Position numbers and translations under genes: made by a program | Shown here: positions 30,897 through 35,166 of the stretch, piece after piece | Position numbering within the stretch: position 1 is the first letter of the stretch | Layout: each line of letters begins with the position of its first letter | Source: Cryptosporangium minutisporangium | GTDB taxonomy: Bacteria; Actinomycetota; Actinomycetes; Mycobacteriales; Cryptosporangiaceae | Direction of reading: 5' to 3' | Assembly: GCF_039536245.1 (NCBI RefSeq) | Contig: NZ_BAAAYN010000049.1 | Span: 1 to 35,166, forward strand | Length of the DNA: 35,166 nucleotides | The notes under the pieces: model-generated | Told to the model about the DNA's origin: nothing | What the model saw: the letters and a program-made list of their open reading frames with translations, nothing else | The model's database searches: none

Positions 30897-32666
30897 ATGA
30901 GTGAAGACGGCGAGCTCTACGACGAACGCCGACTTGCGGCGGTGGACCGCGCTACCGCGATCCTGGCCGGAGTTCCGCTCTCGATGGATGCGATCGCCGG
31001 TGCGGCAGCCAGCGTGGCTGGCGCTCCGATCGGCGTCGTCTCCCTGGTGGACGGCGAGTGGGACCGCCTGGTCGGCCTGCACGGCGTCGACGGCGTGTTC
31101 GCACTCACGCGGCGGATCGCGGTGGCCGACTCGCTCTGCCGCACCGTGGTGGCCTCCGGCAAGCCGGTCTGGATCTCCGACACGATGACCGATCCCCGGG
31201 CCGCCGGGGCCGCGGTCGTCTCGTACCTCGGTATCGGTGCGTTCGCCGGAGTACCCCTGCGTGGATCCAACGGCGCGGTGGTCGGCAGCGTCTGCGCGCT
31301 CGACGTCGTCCCGCGCGACTGGACCACCGGGCACCAAGCAGCCCTGGACGGTGTCGCGGCGACCACCGGGCTGCTGCCCGGCGTGGCCGGTGTCGCCGCC
31401 GAGCTGACCGTGAACCTGCTCGACCTGGTGCCGCTGCTCGACGCGCTGGCCGAATCGTTCGTGGTCGTCGACGGCGACGGCGCGATCCTGGCCTGGAACG
31501 CGGCCGCCGCCACGATGTTCGGCTGGACGCGGGAGCAGGCACTCGGTCGTCTGCTGCACGAGCTGCTGTTCCCGGACCGGGACGCGGTGACGATCCGGGC
31601 GATCCTGGCGACGCTCGCCGCCCTGCCCTCGTCGCCGGCCGGGATGCGTCGGCGCCAGACCATGTGGGCGACGACCCGGGAGGGCCGGCGGATGCCGGTG
31701 GACGCGGCGATCCGGGCGGTGCCCGGCGCGGGCGGCACCCGGATCTGCGTGTCGATGCTGGACGCGTCCGGACGGTTCGACGCCGAGGCCGACGCGAATC
31801 GGCGGGAGAGCCTGCTGCGGGCGGTGCTGAACAGCCTGGACACCGCGGTGTTCGCCTGCGACCGGGACGGGCGGCCGCTGTTCGCCAACCCGGCGCTGCT
31901 GCGGATGCTGGACGCCAAGCACACGTCGCTCGACGACGCGGTCACCCGGCTGCGCGAGCACGTCCGCCGGGTGGGTGGAGAACGGCTCGAGTCGGCGGAT
32001 TACCCGAGCACCCGAGCGCTCGCCGGGGAGAGCGTGCGCGACGTCAAACTCGCGTTCGCCCGGCCGGGGCGGCCGACGCGGTACTTCCTCGCGAACGCGG
32101 AGCGGATCGTGGTGGGTGCGGAGGCGAGCGGAGCGGTCGTTGCGCTGCGTGACGTCACGGCTTCTCGTCGGGAGCAGCACCTGCGCGACTGCGAGCTCGA
32201 CGTCGCCCGGCTGCTGGTTCGGGCCGGGTACTCGCCCGAGATGGCGCACCGCATCGTCGGCAAGGTCGCGGCCACCCACCCGCGGACGCGCGTCCGACTC
32301 TGGCTCGTCGATCCGGCGACGGAGGAGGCGGACGCCGCCGACGAAGAGCTGGAACTGGTCGCGGACTCCGCCGCGGGACGGGACGAGTACGCCCGGCTGC
32401 GACGCGGCGACGGGCATGTCGGCGCAGCCTGGGCCACCGCCGAATCCGCGTTCCGGCTCCCCCCGGACGGCGGTTCGGCTGCGGACGGTTCGTCCGCGGG
32501 GGAGGAGTCGGTGAGCGTCGCAGTGCCGGTCCGCGGAGCCCACGGGGTGCTCGGCGTCCTCGACGCGGAGCTGCCCGCCGACACCGACCCGGACGAGATC
32601 GCGTCCCACCTCATCCGGATCGCCGCCGACCTCGGTTATCACCTCGCCCGGTGGCGCTCGGCCTGA
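30897..32666 (+). CDS. GAF-PAS-PAS-GAF sensor protein without output domain
   Basis: This 589-residue soluble protein begins with a GAF domain (about 15-160: PIGVVSLVDGEWDRLVGLHG and FAGVPLRGSNGAVVGSVCALD). A PAS domain follows (about 178-300: DALAESFVVVDGDGAILAWNAAAATMFGWTREQALG), then a second PAS (about 315-420: LNSLDTAVFACDRDGRPLFANPALLRML) and a C-terminal GAF-like domain. No kinase, GGDEF, phosphatase or DNA-binding segment is visible. It may act as a ligand or redox sensor that works through a partner. The start codon follows a GTG in the same frame; neither has a clear ribosome binding site. It lies 79 bases after the fused membrane protein gene, with TACCGT at 30830-30835 between. 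Confidence 0.88.
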   Translation: MSEDGELYDERRLAAVDRATAILAGVPLSMDAIAGAAASVAGAPIGVVSLVDGEWDRLVGLHGVDGVFALTRRIAVADSLCRTVVASGKPVWISDTMTDPRAAGAAVVSYLGIGAFAGVPLRGSNGAVVGSVCALDVVPRDWTTGHQAALDGVAATTGLLPGVAGVAAELTVNLLDLVPLLDALAESFVVVDGDGAILAWNAAAATMFGWTREQALGRLLHELLFPDRDAVTIRAILATLAALPSSPAGMRRRQTMWATTREGRRMPVDAAIRAVPGAGGTRICVSMLDASGRFDAEADANRRESLLRAVLNSLDTAVFACDRDGRPLFANPALLRMLDAKHTSLDDAVTRLREHVRRVGGERLESADYPSTRALAGESVRDVKLAFARPGRPTRYFLANAERIVVGAEASGAVVALRDVTASRREQHLRDCELDVARLLVRAGYSPEMAHRIVGKVAATHPRTRVRLWLVDPATEEADAADEELELVADSAAGRDEYARLRRGDGHVGAAWATAESAFRLPPDGGSAADGSSAGEESVSVAVPVRGAHGVLGVLDAELPADTDPDEIASHLIRIAADLGYHLARWRSA

Positions 32667-32672
32667 CGGGGC

Positions 32673-33443
32673 TCACTCCCGCGGGTACCGGGCCTCGATG
32701 CCGTCCAACATGATGTCGATCGTCAGCGCGAACAGCGCGGACGACGTCTGCGGCTCGGTCCGGTCGGCCAGCGCGGTCACCGTCGGGTACCGGGCAGCGG
32801 GCTGGTCCCGGTAGACCTCCGGGCGCAACGGCTCGGGCCGGTCCATCTCGCCGGTGGCCCGTTGGGCGGCGAACACGGCCTGGCCCAGGACGGTGGTCAC
32901 GATGACCGTGTAGATCGGCTGCACGTCGACCGGGCGGAACCCGTAGTCGAGCATCCGGCGCAGGCTGACCTCACGCCCGCGGACGGCGTTCGGGCCGAGC
33001 AACGGGGTACGCAGCACGACCGGCAGCACGTGGGGATGGGCGAGCAGCGTCCCCCGCAGTAAATGTGCCTGGTTCCGGAAGTCCTCCCGCCAGGTGGGCT
33101 TCGGCGTTCCGAACTCCACCTCGCCGAGCACACGATCGACGACCTCGACGAGGAGCTCCTCGCGGTTGGCGACGTGCCGGTAGAGCGACGCCGCGCCGGT
33201 GCCCAGCTGGTCGGCGAGCCGACGCATGGTGAGTGCGGGAAGTCCTTCGGCGTCGACGATCGCCAGCGCGGTCCGGGTGATGTGCTCGGTCGTCAGACCG
33301 CCCGGACGGTGGCGACGCCGATCGCGGGCGGCCCGGCGGGCCCGCCACCATGCAGCACTCCCCGGCGGCAGGTCACTCCGAGTGACTTCGGTCTCGGTCA
33401 CCGCAGGGCCGGTCGAGGAGTTCATCGGCTCATCTTGACGCAT
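32673..33443 (-). CDS. TetR-family transcriptional regulator
   Basis: This protein of about 256 residues has an N-terminal TetR helix-turn-helix (LPALTMRRLADQLGTGAASLYRHVANREELLVEVVD) and a C-terminal TetR_C-like ligand domain. A 40-residue basic lead before the HTH (WWRARRAARDRRRHRPGGL) is longer than usual. The start could instead be the ATG at 33425. It is divergent from the APC permease at 33581, and the dyad at 33466-33480 lies between them, so it most likely represses that permease and itself. It converges on the GAF-PAS gene with six bases between stop codons. Confidence 0.93.
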   Translation of the reverse strand: MRQDEPMNSSTGPAVTETEVTRSDLPPGSAAWWRARRAARDRRRHRPGGLTTEHITRTALAIVDAEGLPALTMRRLADQLGTGAASLYRHVANREELLVEVVDRVLGEVEFGTPKPTWREDFRNQAHLLRGTLLAHPHVLPVVLRTPLLGPNAVRGREVSLRRMLDYGFRPVDVQPIYTVIVTTVLGQAVFAAQRATGEMDRPEPLRPEVYRDQPAARYPTVTALADRTEPQTSSALFALTIDIMLDGIEARYPRE

Positions 33444-33480
33444 TGCAGAAGAGTTTTATTATTGCGCGAACGTTGTTCGC
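33435..33480 (+). promoter_or_regulatory. Promoter and TetR-type operator of the APC permease
   Basis: TTGACG (33435-33440), 16 bases, then TATTAT (33457-33462) make a good plus-strand promoter. The dyad GCGAAC-GTT-GTTCGC (33466-33480) covers the expected transcription start. On the minus strand TAATAA (33456-33461) may serve the TetR gene, with the same dyad upstream of it. The operator would then control both directions. Confidence 0.65.
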
Positions 33481-33580
33481 ATTAGGCGCGGTGAAGTCAG
33501 GGGTGGGCTCCGCGACGCCACGAGCACTCAAAGTTCTGTGCCGTGCCGTGTGCTCACCCGCGAAATCTGGAGACTCCGAG

Positions 33581-35166
33581 ATGGCCCGGCACCTATCCGA
33601 ACCTGCGGTTTCCCACGAGGGCACCTTGTCCGGCTGGCAGCTGGCGATCGTTGCGACGATGAGCCACGCGCCGCTGATCGTCGCGTGGGTGGCGATCCCT
33701 GGCGCCTTCCAATTCGGGCACCTGGTGGCGATGCCGCTGGTGTACGTGTTGGGCGGCATCGCGCTGCTCTGCGCCGCGCTGGCGTTCACCAGCATGGCGC
33801 GACGGGTCCGTCACCCCGGTGGCCTCTACGCGCTGGTCTCCCACGGCCTCGGCCCGGCGGCCGGGCTCGGCGTAGCCTGCGTCGTCCTGATCTCGTACCT
33901 CGGTTCGCTGGTGTCGCTGTACGCGGTCTTCGGAATGGTGTTCTCCGGCCTGGTCTTCGACATCTTCGACGTCGACATGCCCGGCGAGATCGCGGCCGTG
34001 CTCGGTGTCGCGCTCGTGTCGCTGCTGAGCACGATCCGGTTACGTCGGGTGATCTGGCTGCTGGGCGGGCTGCTGGTCGCACAGTTCGTCGTGCTGATCT
34101 GGTTCGACGTCCGGGCGCTGCAGCTGCCGATGGCGTCCGAGGACTTCACCGCACCGCTCCACCCGGGCTGGCTGTTCAGCGGCTCGTTCGGAATCGCGCT
34201 CTGCTTCGCCGTCACCGCGTTCATCGGCCTGGACACCAGCTTGAACTTCGTCCGCGACGTCCGGCAGCCGGCCCGCTCGGTGCCCCGCGCCGCCTACGTC
34301 GCCGGCATCCTCATGACTTCGGCATCCGCGTTCAGTGCGTGGGCGGTCGGTGCGGCGACGAGCGGCCAGGCCCGCGCGGCGGTGGCGCCGGACGACGTCG
34401 CGACCACGGCCGGCACGACCGGCCAGTCGCTGTTCACGTTGGTCGCGCGGATCGTCGGACCGGAGTCGGCGGCCGGGGTCGCCCGGCTGATCATGTTCAC
34501 GCTGCTGCTGGCGACGGTCGGTACCGCGGTCGTGCTGCACAAGGCGGTGAACCGGCAGCTCTCCGGGCTGTCGCTCGACGGTGTGCTGCCGCTGTCGTTC
34601 CGGCTCGGCGCCCCCGGCGCTTGGCACGTGCGGTCCGTGGTGCCGGCGCTGGCGGCGATCGGGGCGGTGGCGGTCATCGCGAGCGAAGACCGGATCTACG
34701 CGCTCTGGCTCGGGCTCGCGAGCGGCCTGGGCATCACCGGTGCGCTCGCGCTCACGTCGGTGAGCGCGCTGGTCTGGTTCCTCCGTAGCGGCGTCGAGGA
34801 CGAGGCCGAGCTCGGCAGCTGGGAGGGCCGCGCGGTCGCCGGAGCGGTGGCCGCGGTCGTGACCGGCTTCGTTTTTGTCTTCGGCTTGCTGCGGCTGTCG
34901 TCGGTGTTCCCGCCTGCGGGCGGTCGGCCGTCGTGGTTGCTCGGTGCGCTGATTGGCGCGGCGTTCTCCGCCGGGGTGATCGCGGCGCTGATGCTCAAGG
35001 CCGGTCGGCCGGACGTGTACGCGTCCATCGGCCGCTTCCGTCTCGACGACGACGCGGACGCCGCGCCGCAGGCGCAGTACGACGCCGCGCCGCAGGCGCA
35101 GTACGACGCCGCGCCGCAGGCGCAGGCCGCGCCGCAGCAGCAGTTCGCCCCCACGCCGCAGGCGCA
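33581..35166 (+). CDS. APC-family permease (3' end outside the window)
   Basis: This protein has at least 528 residues and twelve to fourteen helices, with the APC pattern TMSHAPLIVAWVAIPGAFQ in helix 1, ARRVRHPGGLYALVSHGLGPAAG in helices 2-3 and FIGLDTSLNFVRDVRQPARSVPRA near helix 6. These blocks align one for one with the permease at 19921-21453, so the two are paralogues. GGAG lies eight bases before the ATG. The cytoplasmic tail carries 24-bp repeats encoding AAPQAQYD. The gene runs off the end of the window in the repeat region. It is probably repressed by the divergent TetR protein. Confidence 0.92.
   Translation, partial: MARHLSEPAVSHEGTLSGWQLAIVATMSHAPLIVAWVAIPGAFQFGHLVAMPLVYVLGGIALLCAALAFTSMARRVRHPGGLYALVSHGLGPAAGLGVACVVLISYLGSLVSLYAVFGMVFSGLVFDIFDVDMPGEIAAVLGVALVSLLSTIRLRRVIWLLGGLLVAQFVVLIWFDVRALQLPMASEDFTAPLHPGWLFSGSFGIALCFAVTAFIGLDTSLNFVRDVRQPARSVPRAAYVAGILMTSASAFSAWAVGAATSGQARAAVAPDDVATTAGTTGQSLFTLVARIVGPESAAGVARLIMFTLLLATVGTAVVLHKAVNRQLSGLSLDGVLPLSFRLGAPGAWHVRSVVPALAAIGAVAVIASEDRIYALWLGLASGLGITGALALTSVSALVWFLRSGVEDEAELGSWEGRAVAGAVAAVVTGFVFVFGLLRLSSVFPPAGGRPSWLLGALIGAAFSAGVIAALMLKAGRPDVYASIGRFRLDDDADAAPQAQYDAAPQAQYDAAPQAQAAPQQQFAPTPQA
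35060..35166 (+). repeat. 24-bp tandem repeats encoding AAPQAQYD
   Basis: GCCGCGCCGCAGGCGCAG plus TACGAC occurs identically at 35060-35083 and 35084-35107, followed by a shortened copy at 35108-35125 and degenerate copies to the window end. It lies in frame in the tail of the APC permease. The near identity of the copies suggests recent or ongoing expansion. Confidence 0.85.

Noticed and set aside
33466-33480. LexA/SOS box
   Set aside because: The actinobacterial consensus needs GAAC-N4-GTTC. Here the spacer is three bases, and a divergent TetR gene gives a better explanation.

Overview
The window looks like chromosomal DNA from a high-GC, probably filamentous actinomycete. Third codon positions are almost all G or C. 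Several genes carry a TANNNT box six or seven bases before a GTG or ATG, as in actinobacterial leaderless promoters. The gene families also fit: an ECF41 sigma factor, an F420-type DDN reductase, a PucR regulator, DcmR-like MEDS, and LuxR/HisKA_3 two-component systems. I cannot name the genus with confidence. The region is mainly regulatory, transport and redox accessory genes. I see no rRNA, tRNA, CRISPR or phage genes.

Layout. 1-700: a 435-bp internally deleted IS256-family element with an intact 8-bp target duplication, next to an unrecognised 43-residue Tyr/Asp/Asn/Cys-rich protein with a strong ribosome binding site and terminator. 800-3710: a YcxB-like membrane protein, then an epimerase, an ECF41 sigma factor and a DoxX protein ending in a strong terminator. 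3.8-6.1 kb: a VOC protein, the stub of an AraC regulator, an NmrA-type SDR under a MerR-type 19-bp-spacer promoter, and an LLM flavin oxidoreductase. 6.2-12.2 kb: a tightly overlapping run of ABC ATPase, FtsX-like permease, histidine kinase, response regulator, small HTH protein and Clp-N protein. 12.2-12.65 kb: a decay scar made of an HSL-type hydrolase fragment and a MerR fragment. 12.8-16.2 kb: a small membrane protein, an alpha/beta hydrolase, a DDN protein and a DHA2-type MFS exporter. 16.3-19.7 kb: an ABC-2 permease and ATPase, divergent from a second kinase/regulator pair. 19.75-23.9 kb: 40-bp tandem repeats, then an APC permease, a MEDS protein and a PucR-type regulator on the minus strand.

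24.8-35.2 kb: after a long non-coding stretch come a Ser/Thr kinase with a Pro/Gly repeat tail, a small operon (four-helix membrane protein, XRE regulator, MDR oxidoreductase), an 813-residue polytopic membrane protein formed by tandem duplication and fusion of one ancestor, a GAF-PAS-PAS-GAF sensor without an output domain, and a TetR regulator divergent from a second APC permease that runs off the window.

The theme is repeated pairing of a sensor or regulator with a membrane transporter: ABC+HK/RR twice, APC+PucR/MEDS, and APC+TetR. Local gene decay has left three regulator or enzyme stubs. The best candidates for undescribed biology are the 43-residue protein, the duplicated and fused membrane protein, and the HTH/Clp-N pair attached to the first ABC/two-component operon.
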